In this document: piece after piece, positions 26,187 to 34,769 of the stretch
Layout: each line of letters opens with the position of its first letter
How positions within the stretch are numbered: the stretch's first letter is position 1
Source of the DNA: Acidobacteriota bacterium
GTDB taxonomy: Bacteria > Acidobacteriota > Terriglobia > Acidiferrales > UBA7541
Length of the DNA: 64,000 nucleotides
Reading direction: 5' to 3'
Assembly: GCA_013289955.1 (NCBI GenBank)
Contig: JABCYZ010000010.1
Coordinates: 1 to 64,000 of the forward strand
Translations under genes and position numbers: made by a program
Notes under the pieces: model-generated
Seen by the model: the letters and a program-made list of their open reading frames with translations, nothing else
Told to the model about the DNA's origin: nothing
Databases searched by the model: none

Positions 26187-27332
26187 ATGCGCAGCTCGCG
26201 TGTTAGTAAATCGGTTGACCGCAGGCAATTTCTCGCTGCGACCGGCGGAGGCCTGCTGGCCGCTGCGGTTCCTGGAGGAGTCCATATGAAGAACTCCCTT
26301 TCTCGCGCTAGCACGGACGCTGCTCCCGCTGGAGCCAGTCCATCGACCGCTTCGCCCTCGTCACAACGCAAAATTCCCATCGGTGTCTTCGATCCCGTCT
26401 ATGACAAGTTTTCTCTGGATGAAATGCTCGATAAGGTAAGCGCGCTGGGCCTCGAAGCAATGGAAATCGGCACGGGCGGCTACCCGGGCACGAAACATTG
26501 CCCGGTGCAAGAGCTGCTGGACGACCCCGCCAAAGCCAAGGCTTGGCTGAAAAAATTTACGGATCGTGGCATTCAGGTGGCCACACTCAGCTGCCATGGG
26601 AATCCCGTTCACCCGGACGAAAAGCATGCCGAGCGGGATCGTGAAAGTTTTCGCAGAACGGTGTTACTTGCCGAGCGCCTGGGCGTGAAGGTTATCGTCG
26701 GATTTTCCGGCTGTCCTGGGGGCACGCCGGCAGATACCCAGCCAAACTGGATTACCTACCGCTGGCCGCCGGAGTATGCGCAGATGCAGGATTGGCAATG
26801 GAAAGAAAAGGTCGTTCCTTATTGGAAGGAAGCGGCGAAATTCGCGCGCGAACACGGCGTGCATCGCATCGCTCTCGAAATGCATCCCAATTTTGTCGTC
26901 TACAATCCGCGGACACTTATGAAACTCCGTGAGGCAGTCGGCGAAGAGATCGGTGCGAACAATGATTTGAGCCACTTATTTTGGCAGGGCTGCGACCCCG
27001 TCGAAGTGATTCATTTCCTGGGTAAGCAAGGTGCGATTTATCACGCGCATATGAAAGATACGGTATTTTTTCAGGACAACGTCGCGAAATATGGTGTGCT
27101 GAATTTTGCTTTCGAGACCAGCGATCTCGCCAACGCCTCGGAAACTTTCCGCGCCGTGGGCTACGGTCACAGCGCGAGCCTGTGGAAGTCCGTCCTGCAG
27201 GCCTATATGGATGTGGGCTATGAAGGCATCCTCAGCATTGAGAATGAAGATCCCATCCTTTCAGGAGAAGTAGGCGTCGAGCGCGCTGCCTACGTCCTGA
27301 AAAATGTTCGTAAAGAAATTCTCGAAGGATGA
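26187..27332 (+). CDS. Tat-exported sugar phosphate isomerase/epimerase-like TIM-barrel protein
   Basis: A 381-residue xylose-isomerase-like TIM barrel carrying a twin-arginine signal (VDRRQFLAATGGGLLAAA, about 10-27). Likely metal ligands lie on successive strands: Glu in ALEMHPNF, Asn/Asp in NNDLSHLFWQG, His in YHAHMKDT and Glu in ILSIENED. GGAGGGG upstream of ATG 26187 sets the start and places the signal at the N-terminus. Homologous barrels include the C-glycoside deglycosidase and 3-keto-sugar isomerase/eliminase families. It leads a five-gene same-strand run with two GMC dehydrogenases. The exported location makes a phosphorylated substrate unlikely, so I infer a free 3-keto-sugar or glycoside. 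Confidence 0.88.
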   Translation: MRSSRVSKSVDRRQFLAATGGGLLAAAVPGGVHMKNSLSRASTDAAPAGASPSTASPSSQRKIPIGVFDPVYDKFSLDEMLDKVSALGLEAMEIGTGGYPGTKHCPVQELLDDPAKAKAWLKKFTDRGIQVATLSCHGNPVHPDEKHAERDRESFRRTVLLAERLGVKVIVGFSGCPGGTPADTQPNWITYRWPPEYAQMQDWQWKEKVVPYWKEAAKFAREHGVHRIALEMHPNFVVYNPRTLMKLREAVGEEIGANNDLSHLFWQGCDPVEVIHFLGKQGAIYHAHMKDTVFFQDNVAKYGVLNFAFETSDLANASETFRAVGYGHSASLWKSVLQAYMDVGYEGILSIENEDPILSGEVGVERAAYVLKNVRKEILEG

Positions 27333-27364
27333 TCAGTCTGAAGCAAACGACTTAGGGAGGCCCT

Positions 27365-27958
27365 ATGCAAAGGCGTGATGCGTTGAAATTTCTCGCGGCG
27401 GGTGCGATGACTCCGGCTCTCGCCCCTCAGCTCTTCGCATTTTTTCAGGACGCGCATCCCGCCTCTGGTTATGCGCTGCGCACGCTCAATCCTCATCAAA
27501 ACGCCACTGTCATTCTCATGAGCGAGATCATCATTCCGGAAACCGACACGCCCGGTGCAAAAGGCGCGCGGGTCAACGAATTTATCGACGTGATTCTCAC
27601 CGAGTGGGCCACGGAAGAAGACCGCGGCCATTTTCTGGAAGGTCTCGCCGGCGTGGACAAGCAAAGCAACGAACTTTTCCTGAAGGATTTGGTCGATGCG
27701 ACTCCCGCGCAACAGCTCGCCTTGATGCGCGCGCTGGATGAAACGATCGCCATGGGTCCGCCGCGGCCCGCGCGCCACGGCAACACCGTCCCCGAATGGG
27801 ACACGCAGCTCAGAGGGAATTTCTTCTCGGTCTTCAAAGGCATCACGCTTCACGGTTACTACACATCCGAAATTGGGTTTACGCGCGAACTCGGATTGGA
27901 AATTATTCCCGGCGCCCAGCATGGTTGCGTACCGGTAGCGGCAGAGAAAAAGGCTTAA
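27365..27958 (+). CDS. gluconate 2-dehydrogenase subunit 3 family protein (Tat-type small subunit)
   Basis: A 197-residue small subunit that pairs with a GMC flavoprotein. The N-terminal twin-arginine signal (MQRRDALKFLAAGAMTPALA) can export the signal-less large subunit as a hitch-hiker. The family core is visible: MSEIIIPETDTPGAKGARVNEF... then LHGYYTSEIGFTRELG, with TPAQQ and EWDTQ in between. GGGAGG lies before the ATG. It ends 11 bp before the GMC gene. In glucoside 3-dehydrogenase and FAD-glucose dehydrogenase complexes the equivalent subunit is needed for secretion and for electron transfer to a cytochrome c, but no cytochrome gene is visible here. Confidence 0.9.
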   Translation: MQRRDALKFLAAGAMTPALAPQLFAFFQDAHPASGYALRTLNPHQNATVILMSEIIIPETDTPGAKGARVNEFIDVILTEWATEEDRGHFLEGLAGVDKQSNELFLKDLVDATPAQQLALMRALDETIAMGPPRPARHGNTVPEWDTQLRGNFFSVFKGITLHGYYTSEIGFTRELGLEIIPGAQHGCVPVAAEKKA

Positions 27959-27969
27959 GGGAGATTCGC

Positions 27970-29655
27970 ATGGCGGCCAATACCTACGACGCAATCGTTA
28001 TCGGATCGGGAATCACCGGCGGATGGGCGGCAAAAGAGCTCACCGAAAAAGGCCTCAACACACTGGTCCTCGAAGCAGGACGCAGCATCACTCCGGAACG
28101 CGATTATGTCGAGCACGTTCCCGTTTGGGAGCTGAAGTATCGCGGGTGGGATGATCACGTCACGCGCATGAAGACGCAGCCCATTCAGCGCGAGTGTTAT
28201 TACGCTTGCGACGAGTATTCGAACAACTTTTTTGTGAGCGATACGGACAATCCTTACACCTCTGAGGAAGGCAAGCACTTTGCGTGGATTCGCGGGCGGC
28301 AAGTTGGCGGAAAATCCCTCACATGGGGACGGCAGAGCTACCGCTGGAGCGATCTGGATTTTGAAGCCAACTTGAAGGAAGGCATCGCGGTGGACTGGCC
28401 GATCCGGTATGCGGATATTGCGCCGTGGTACGACTACGTCGAAGAATTCGCCGGAATCAGCGGACAGGCCGAGGGGTTGCCGCAACTGCCCGACGGAAAG
28501 TTTCTGCCCCCCATGGAAATGACGTGCGTCGAGCAGGACGTTCGCGCGGCGATGGCGAAACATTTCGATGACCGCATGATGACCATCGGACGCTCGGCCG
28601 TGCTCACTCGCGTTCACAAAGGACGCGCTGCCTGCCACTACTGCGGTGTTTGCCACCGTGGCTGCATTACCGGGTCCTATTTCAGCAGCTTGAGCTCAAC
28701 TCTTCCGGCGGCGATAAAAACCGGCAAATTTACCATCCGGCCTTACAGCGTCGTTCACAGCCTGGTTTTTGATCCCTCAACCCGGCGCGTCACGGGCGTG
28801 CGCGTGATCGATGCGCAAACCAAGAACGCTCTCGAATTCAAAGCGCGCGTCTTTTTTGTTTGCGCCTCCACTCTCGAGTCCACGCGCATTCTGCTTAATT
28901 CGGCGACAACCGAATTTCCGAACGGCCTCGCCAACAGCAGCGGCGAACTCGGCCACAACCTCATGGACCACCACATGGGCGCCGGCGCCAGCGGAAAGAT
29001 GCCCGGCCATGAAGACAAAATGCCTTTCGGCAATCGGCCGAACGGCATCTATGTGCCGCGGTTCCGGAACGTAAAAACCAAGCAGCCGGATTTCTTGCGC
29101 GGCTATGGCTACCAGGGCGGCGGAAGCCGCGACGGCTGGTCGCGCGGCGCGGCGATGGTCGGGCTCGGGCCGGAGTTCAAGAACATGCTCAAAATGCCGG
29201 GCTCGTGGCGCATGAGTCTCGGCGGTTTCGGCGAGTGCCTCCCAAACCACGACAATTATGTCGAAATCGATAAAGGCAAGGTGGATGCCTGGGGCATTCC
29301 CACTCTGAAGATTCACTGCGCCTGGGGCGAAAATGAACTAGCTATGTCCAAAGACATCGCCGTCCAGGCCGCAGAAATTCTTGCCGCTGCTGGCGCCACG
29401 GAAATTTCCCCGTTTCAGAAGCCTTCGCCACCCGGGCTTGGGATTCACGAAATGGGCACGGCGCGCATGGGCCGCGATCCGAAGACTTCCGTTTTGAACG
29501 AGCACAACCAGGCGCACGAAGTGAAAAACCTTTTCCTCCCCGATGGGGCTAGCATGGTTTCAAGCGCTTGCGTCAACCCTTCGCTCACCTACATGGCCTT
29601 GACGGCCCGCGCTTGCGATTTCGCCGTTTCTCAGTTGAAAAAGAACGAGTTGTAA
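27970..29655 (+). CDS. GMC oxidoreductase, glucoside-3-dehydrogenase-like catalytic subunit (copy 1)
   Basis: A 561-residue FAD enzyme of the glucose-methanol-choline family. The Rossmann FAD motif is VIGSGITGGWAAKEL (about 10-24), with the FAD-binding ribose acid in LEAG. Catalytic residues are His493 (HEMGTARMG) and Asn536 (VNPSLTYMALTAR). A four-cysteine segment CHYCGVCHRGC (222-232) offers the C-x5-C-x3-C spacing that I recall for the [3Fe-4S] cluster of bacterial FAD-glucose dehydrogenase. No signal peptide is present, so export would rely on the preceding Tat small subunit. Membership in the sugar C3-oxidising branch is inferred from the partner and the neighbouring 3-keto-sugar enzymes. 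Confidence 0.88.
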   Translation: MAANTYDAIVIGSGITGGWAAKELTEKGLNTLVLEAGRSITPERDYVEHVPVWELKYRGWDDHVTRMKTQPIQRECYYACDEYSNNFFVSDTDNPYTSEEGKHFAWIRGRQVGGKSLTWGRQSYRWSDLDFEANLKEGIAVDWPIRYADIAPWYDYVEEFAGISGQAEGLPQLPDGKFLPPMEMTCVEQDVRAAMAKHFDDRMMTIGRSAVLTRVHKGRAACHYCGVCHRGCITGSYFSSLSSTLPAAIKTGKFTIRPYSVVHSLVFDPSTRRVTGVRVIDAQTKNALEFKARVFFVCASTLESTRILLNSATTEFPNGLANSSGELGHNLMDHHMGAGASGKMPGHEDKMPFGNRPNGIYVPRFRNVKTKQPDFLRGYGYQGGGSRDGWSRGAAMVGLGPEFKNMLKMPGSWRMSLGGFGECLPNHDNYVEIDKGKVDAWGIPTLKIHCAWGENELAMSKDIAVQAAEILAAAGATEISPFQKPSPPGLGIHEMGTARMGRDPKTSVLNEHNQAHEVKNLFLPDGASMVSSACVNPSLTYMALTARACDFAVSQLKKNEL

Positions 29656-29670
29656 CTCGAGGTCCTCGAA

Positions 29671-31374
29671 ATGTCGCAAGTGATTCGCTCGCCGAAAATG
29701 TACGACGTGTGTGTCATCGGGTCCGGCGCGGGAGGGGGCACCGCCGCGAAAATTCTGACAGAGGGTGGCCTCAGCGTCGCGCTGCTCGAAGCCGGTCCTC
29801 CGGTCTTCCCCGAAAAAGATTTCAAAATGCTTATGTGGCCCTATGAACTGCCGCACCGCGGAATCGGTGTGGGCGGCCGCGCGGCGGAAAATTTCGGCGA
29901 ATTCCTGGCTCCTAACGGAGCCTGGCAAATCGAAGGCGAACCGTACACCTCCGCGCCCGGTTCAAACTTCCAGTGGTTTCGTTCCAGAATCGTGGGCGGT
30001 CGCACAAATCACTGGGGCCGCATCGCGCTGCGTTTTGCCCCGATCGACTTCAAATCCGCCACCCGCGATGGCCTCGGCGACGACTGGCCGATCACCTATG
30101 ACGATCTCTCACCCTATTACGACAGAGTGGAGTCCTACATCGGCGTCTTCGGCACTCACGAGAATGTTTCAAGCGCTCCCGACGGGATGTTTCTCCCGCC
30201 GCCAAAGCCGCGCTGCACGGACCTTATCGTCAAGAAAGCCTGCGACAAGATCGGTGTGATCTGCATTCCTTCGCGGCTGGCGATCCTCACGAAATCCGTC
30301 AATGGGCGCCTTCCCTGCCACTACTGCGGCCAGTGCGGACGAGGCTGCGTTACCGCCTCTAACTTCAGCTCGAGCCAGGTGATGATTCCCCCGGCGATGA
30401 AAACCGGCAGGCTCACGATGATCACGGGCGCGATGGCCCGCGAAGTGATTCTCGGCAAGGACGGCAAGGCCGAGGGCGTCTCCTACATCGACAAAGCCAC
30501 GCGTACCGAAAAACGTGTGAACGCCCGCGCCGTCGTTCTCGCGGCCAGCGCCTGCGAATCCGCGCGCTTGCTCCTCAACTCGAAGTCCGCTCAATTCCCC
30601 GACGGTCTCGCCAACTCTTCCGGCGCCGTAGGCAGATATCTTACCGATTCGGTCGGCAGCGACGGCTGGGGCATCATCCCTCAACTCGAAAAAATGCCTC
30701 CGCACAATCACGACGGCGTCGGCGGCATGCACATGTACATTCCGTGGTGGAAGTTCGACCGCAAGAACGATTTCCCGCGCGGCTATCACATCGAGTTTGG
30801 TGGCGGCCGCGAAATGCCCGGCGTTGGCGAGTTTGCTGATCTCCTGCACGAAGAGGAAGGCTACGGCGCGACGTTGAAAAAGCGCGCGAGACAAACATAC
30901 GGCACAGGCATCGGCATGGCCGGACGCGGCGAGATGATCCCCAATCCGGACACCTACTGCGAGATCGACCCCAACGTTGTCGACAAATGGGGCATTCCTG
31001 TCCTCCGCTTCCATTTCAAATGGAGCGAATACGAAATACGCCAAGCCAAGGACATGCAAGAAACCTTTCGCGCCATCATCGAAGCCGCCGGCGGCGAATA
31101 CAAAACCAAAACGCCTCTCGGAGGCGAACGGCCCTTCGGGATTGCGGAAGGCGGAAAAATCATCCACGAGGTTGGCACCGCGCGTATGGGTGCCGACCCG
31201 AAGTCTTCCGTCCTAAATGGCTTTTGCCAGGCGCATGATGTGAAAAATGTTTTTGTCATGGATGGCGCGCCACTCGTCACCAATCCCGATAAAAATCCGA
31301 CTTTGACGATCATGGCTTTGGCTTGGCGCTCGTCCGAATACCTGCTCGACGAAGCGAAGAAGGGCAATTTGTAG
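29671..31374 (+). CDS. GMC oxidoreductase, glucoside-3-dehydrogenase-like catalytic subunit (copy 2)
   Basis: A 567-residue paralogue of the preceding gene, 15 bp downstream with GAGGT before its ATG. FAD-binding motif VCVIGSGAGGGTAAKIL is at about 13-29, and substrate-side segment RIVGGRTNHWGR at about 106-117. The four-cysteine motif CHYCGQCGRGC is at 216-226, with the same spacing as copy 1. C-terminal catalytic His and Asn lie in HEVGTARMGADP and NPTLTIMALAWR. Clearly diverged from copy 1 over most of its length, so the two likely act on different sugars or glycosides. No signal peptide; the following gene encodes a second Tat small subunit. Confidence 0.88.
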   Translation: MSQVIRSPKMYDVCVIGSGAGGGTAAKILTEGGLSVALLEAGPPVFPEKDFKMLMWPYELPHRGIGVGGRAAENFGEFLAPNGAWQIEGEPYTSAPGSNFQWFRSRIVGGRTNHWGRIALRFAPIDFKSATRDGLGDDWPITYDDLSPYYDRVESYIGVFGTHENVSSAPDGMFLPPPKPRCTDLIVKKACDKIGVICIPSRLAILTKSVNGRLPCHYCGQCGRGCVTASNFSSSQVMIPPAMKTGRLTMITGAMAREVILGKDGKAEGVSYIDKATRTEKRVNARAVVLAASACESARLLLNSKSAQFPDGLANSSGAVGRYLTDSVGSDGWGIIPQLEKMPPHNHDGVGGMHMYIPWWKFDRKNDFPRGYHIEFGGGREMPGVGEFADLLHEEEGYGATLKKRARQTYGTGIGMAGRGEMIPNPDTYCEIDPNVVDKWGIPVLRFHFKWSEYEIRQAKDMQETFRAIIEAAGGEYKTKTPLGGERPFGIAEGGKIIHEVGTARMGADPKSSVLNGFCQAHDVKNVFVMDGAPLVTNPDKNPTLTIMALAWRSSEYLLDEAKKGNL

Positions 31375-31432
31375 GCGGGCCATAATCCGTATCAGCGCAA
31401 GAAGCATGGGGAGAACTTCAGGGAGACATTCT

Positions 31433-32032
31433 ATGAGCGAACACTCCGTAACGCGGCGCGACATCCTGAGAACACTGGCCGTAGGCGCGGTCGGCGGCTC
31501 CGTGCTGCAAGTGATTCCCCTGAAGGCAGCGGAATTTGCTCATCAAGCCGTCCACAACGAAAAATCGGCTTCGCCTGCCGGGAGGTACGTGCCTAAATAT
31601 TTTTCGCCCCATCAGTACGAGATGCTCAGCACTCTTTGCGACACCATTATCCCCAGAGATGAAAAATCCGGCGGCGCAGTGGAAGCCGGCGCTCCGGAAT
31701 TCATTGACCTCCTCACCAGCGAGAACGAGGAGTGGCAAACAGCTCTCGGCGGCGGGCTCCAGTGGCTGGACAGTTCCTGCTCTGACCGCTATTCCAATGC
31801 GTTTCTGGATTGCACTCCGGCGCAACGCAAAGAGATTCTGGACCTGATCGCTTTCCGCAAAAATGCAAAGCAGGATTCTTCTCTAAGCCAGGGCGTAGCC
31901 TTTTTCGCGTTCCTTCGCAGGCTCACCTGCGACGGCTTCTACACCAGCAAAATCGGCATCGAGGATTTGCAGTACATCGGAAACACCGCGCTCCGCGAAT
32001 TCCCCGGCTGCCCTCCGCTGCCGGAGGCTTAA
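31433..32032 (+). CDS. gluconate 2-dehydrogenase subunit 3 family protein, second copy (Tat-type)
   Basis: A 199-residue small subunit with twin-arginine signal SVTRRDILRTLAVGAVGGS. The core FSPHQYEMLSTLCDTIIPRD and the C-terminal CDGFYTSKIGIEDLQYIG match the family. ATG 31433 is preferred over an ATG nine codons earlier because GGGAGA lies just upstream and the signal then starts near the N-terminus. It follows the second GMC gene, giving the mirror order small-large-large-small on one strand. Confidence 0.87.
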   Translation: MSEHSVTRRDILRTLAVGAVGGSVLQVIPLKAAEFAHQAVHNEKSASPAGRYVPKYFSPHQYEMLSTLCDTIIPRDEKSGGAVEAGAPEFIDLLTSENEEWQTALGGGLQWLDSSCSDRYSNAFLDCTPAQRKEILDLIAFRKNAKQDSSLSQGVAFFAFLRRLTCDGFYTSKIGIEDLQYIGNTALREFPGCPPLPEA

Positions 32033-32041
32033 ATCGAAAAC

Positions 32042-32079
32042 TGCTCCAGGCGCGCAACTTCGGTCGCGAGCCCGGAGCA
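32042..32079. terminator. hairpin between convergent genes
   Basis: TGCTCC (32042-32047) pairs with GGAGCA (32074-32079), with GGC/GCC and GCG/CGC continuing inward. An alternative pairing of CCAGGCG (32046-32052) with CGCCTGG (32091-32097) overlaps it. It lies between the stop codons of two convergent genes and could end transcripts from both sides, although no T tract is present. Confidence 0.4.
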
Positions 32080-32099
32080 ATTCGAGTCTCCGCCTGGCA

Positions 32100-33092
32100 C
32101 TAATCCTTGTGCGGTTTGTTTTCCTTGGGCGGCTTGGTCTCCGGCTTGGCTTTCGCCGGAGGTTTATTCTGTGTGTGCGACTGGTCCTTCGGCGGATTGT
32201 TCGTTCCATTATTCACGTGAGCATCGCTCGCAGCATTCGTACTCGCGTGAGAGCCATTAGACCCGTTGCTTCCCGTGCTCGAAGGCGGACGGTCCGTCTT
32301 ATGCAGATCGGCCGAGCCGCTCGGTGGCCTGTTCCCGCCGTTTGTCGAACCGCCATGAGGCGTTGCTTCCCGCGCTGCCGCGACGCCATGTCCTGTAAAC
32401 TCACCAGGCTTCGTAGTTGCGGCGATGGCCGGCTTGCCATGATTCTCTGAAGCCAGCAGCGCGCGATTCGTGCTTGCGGTGTGCTCGTGCTGCGTTTGCA
32501 TCGCCGTTGGAGCGACATGGTGTTCGTTCTCGGCAGCCCGTTCCTCCGCGGTCGGCTGGGCGGCCACTCCGCCTGTCCCTCCGTTGAAGCTCACATGGTT
32601 GTTCACGGTGACATTGTTAACAACCGTGCGATCCACGTACGTATTGTGAATCACCGTCGTATTGACGTGCATGACGGCCGTGTTGTACGCAAACACTCCG
32701 CCATTCCAGCGTCCGCCGACGAAGCCAACCCCGCCGTAGCCGAACCCATAATTGATCCCTCCATAGAAACCGACGTGCGGTCCCCAATAGCCGGCGTGAA
32801 AAAAGTATCCCCCGCCGCCCCAACCCCAATACCCGGGCGTCCAGAGCAATCCCACGGATGGAGCCATAACCCACGTTCCAGGCACCCAGTAATACCCATC
32901 CGGACCATACGCCCAGTAGCCGGGCGTCCAGAGGTAGCCTGCTCCTGGACAGATGGGCTGCTCGTAAACCGGCAGCGCCGGAGGGCCGATGTGCACGGCA
33001 ACGCCAATACTAATCTGTGCGGACGACCGCGCTGGCACGAAGACCATTACCAACGCGAACAAAACCAATCCAAAAATGCTGCTTCTGCGCAT
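32100..33092 (-). CDS. exported YXWGXW-repeat protein
   Basis: A 330-residue protein with signal peptide (MRRSSIFGLVLFALVMVFV, cleaved near SSAQ). An aromatic repeat region at about 45-125 contains WTPGYWAYGPDGYYW, WTPGYWGWGGGGYFF and HAGYWGPHVGFYGG, the YXWGXW pattern. After about residue 190 the chain is low-complexity, rich in Asn, Thr, Ser, Pro and Lys, ending KPPKENKPHKD. GAGGAG before ATG 33092 sets the start. Function unknown; such proteins are common in the acidobacterial envelope and may bind surfaces or cell wall. It lies between the two halves of the sugar-oxidation region and is transcribed toward it. Confidence 0.8.
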   Translation of the reverse strand: MRRSSIFGLVLFALVMVFVPARSSAQISIGVAVHIGPPALPVYEQPICPGAGYLWTPGYWAYGPDGYYWVPGTWVMAPSVGLLWTPGYWGWGGGGYFFHAGYWGPHVGFYGGINYGFGYGGVGFVGGRWNGGVFAYNTAVMHVNTTVIHNTYVDRTVVNNVTVNNHVSFNGGTGGVAAQPTAEERAAENEHHVAPTAMQTQHEHTASTNRALLASENHGKPAIAATTKPGEFTGHGVAAAREATPHGGSTNGGNRPPSGSADLHKTDRPPSSTGSNGSNGSHASTNAASDAHVNNGTNNPPKDQSHTQNKPPAKAKPETKPPKENKPHKD

Positions 33093-33264
33093 TTGTGGCT
33101 CTCCTCGGTTGACTAACACCTTCCTCCTAAAACCCTATCCGGCTGTGGAAGTTGCGCTAGAGTTCGCAGATGACTGGCCAGATGGCCGCTCTTGGGGATG
33201 CTTGGGGAATCAGCGGGCCCGCCACGAATGGAGAGATGACGATTGGGAACTCGGCTTGAGAGAC

Positions 33265-33306
33265 CAAAAAATCGGGCGCTCCCTTAGACTCCCGAGGAAG
33301 CGCCCG
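33265..33306 (-). terminator. intrinsic terminator after the exported Gfo/Idh gene
   Basis: On the minus strand CGGGCGCT (33306-33299) pairs with AGCGCCCG (33280-33273), followed by ATTTTTT. The 8-bp stem can extend past a mismatch, and the position about 65 bp after the stop fits. Confidence 0.75.
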
Positions 33307-33370
33307 CTTCATTCACAGATTTTCCGGTCCGAGACTTACCCTGCCCTTCGAGAACCCGCTTTCCTCGCGG

Positions 33371-34726
33371 CTAGGCCGTCTTGATCGTGCCGGACGCCGC
33401 GTCCCACACGACCGCACTCTTGCGGAAGTAAGATTCATTGGACATGTGGCACGCCAGCGCGGCATTGTTGCCAAAGAGCGCGTCCTCGGTGACCTGCTGC
33501 CGGTTCTTCACCCCCTGGAAGTATCTCCAGAGGTGCGGCTTTTCGTCATCCCAGGAGTCGCCCCGATATGTATACCCTTCAAGAACAGGTTCCTTGCCGG
33601 GGACTGGATCGTTCTTCGCGTGCCAATCCGCCGTATAGGCATCCCGCATCTTCTGCGGATAGCCAGAAGTGTAGTAACTCGGCGCAGAGTCCTCGCCCGT
33701 TTGCGGATAGTAATTGATCGCGAATTCAGTGACTTCCAGAATGCCTTTCGATCCCTGGAAACGATAAATCTCCGGCGTCTCGCATCCCAGATTCAGCCGC
33801 AGATACACCGGTGCGCTTCCATAATCAAAGAGAGTAGCGTGTACGTCCGGCATGTTGCGTCCATCCTGGAAGCGAAGGATTGCGCCGAGGGACATGGCCT
33901 TCTTCGGCGGCGCATTCCAGCCCAGCATGAAGTTCATGCCGCTGACGAGGTGCACGAGCAAATCGCCCGCAAGCCCTGTCCCGTACTCCTTCCAGCAGCG
34001 CCAGCGCGCGAAAATATTCGGGTTGAACGGCACTTTGGGCACTGTGCCCTGCCACGTGTCCCAATCCAGATTCGAGGGAGAAAGATCCGGCGGCGGCGGA
34101 TACTCCCACGCGCCCGTAGGATCGTTGCGGCCAAGCGAGCCTTCCACCAGTGTCAGCGTCCCAATGGTGCCTTGCGCAATCATCTCCTTGGCTTTCGCGC
34201 AAATCACAGAACTGACGCGTTGCGAACCAATCTGAACGATGCGCCCGGTTTTCTGCACCGCGGCCACCATCGCCAAGCCATCGGCCGCGGAATGCGACAT
34301 CGGCTTCTCGCAATAGATATCCTTGCCCGCGCTGACCGCATCCACCACCACTTGCTTGTGCCAGTGATCGGGTACGGCCGCGATCAGGCAGTCGATCTCC
34401 TTGTTGTCCAGCAATTCCTGGTAACGCCGCGTCGTCGGAATTTTCTTTCCGACAATTTCTTGGGCCAGCAGGTGCCGCCCGTCATATAGATCGCAAGCTG
34501 CCACGCATTCGACGCCCGGCAACTGAACGGCAGCCGTCAAGAGGCCCGAACCCTGCATCCCAATCCCAATGATGCCGAAACGCAGCCGGTCGCTCGGTGC
34601 CACGCGTTCGAGCACCGAAGGAATGTGCTCCGGTTTCAGGAAGATGCTTGGGGCCGCCGCCAGCGCACCCGTAACCCCAGCCGTGCTCTGCAGAAACTCA
34701 CGACGCGAAAAACGGTCCTTGCTCAT
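33371..34726 (-). CDS. Tat-exported Gfo/Idh/MocA family oxidoreductase
   Basis: A 451-residue NAD(P)-dependent sugar oxidoreductase with a twin-arginine signal (FSRREFLQSTAGVTGALAAA) at about 6-25. The Rossmann motif FGIIGIGMQGSGLL and the catalytic lysine motif DIYCEKPMSHS are intact, and the C-terminal beta-sheet domain is complete. Export of a pyridine-nucleotide enzyme implies that cofactor is bound before translocation, as in glucose-fructose oxidoreductase. AGGAGG lies close to the ATG. It heads a minus-strand set with DUF1080 and isomerase-like genes, so it probably oxidises or reduces a 3-keto-sugar or its glycoside in the periplasm. Confidence 0.9.
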   Translation of the reverse strand: MSKDRFSRREFLQSTAGVTGALAAAPSIFLKPEHIPSVLERVAPSDRLRFGIIGIGMQGSGLLTAAVQLPGVECVAACDLYDGRHLLAQEIVGKKIPTTRRYQELLDNKEIDCLIAAVPDHWHKQVVVDAVSAGKDIYCEKPMSHSAADGLAMVAAVQKTGRIVQIGSQRVSSVICAKAKEMIAQGTIGTLTLVEGSLGRNDPTGAWEYPPPPDLSPSNLDWDTWQGTVPKVPFNPNIFARWRCWKEYGTGLAGDLLVHLVSGMNFMLGWNAPPKKAMSLGAILRFQDGRNMPDVHATLFDYGSAPVYLRLNLGCETPEIYRFQGSKGILEVTEFAINYYPQTGEDSAPSYYTSGYPQKMRDAYTADWHAKNDPVPGKEPVLEGYTYRGDSWDDEKPHLWRYFQGVKNRQQVTEDALFGNNAALACHMSNESYFRKSAVVWDAASGTIKTA

Positions 34727-34769
34727 CTTACCCTCCTGGTTTGTCTATGCTTTCTTCTTCCCAAAGCCG

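Noticed and set aside
33446..34489. 347-codon plus-strand frame over the exported Gfo/Idh gene
   Set aside because: Antisense shadow rich in Arg and His; the minus-strand gene has Tat signal, Rossmann and EKP motifs.
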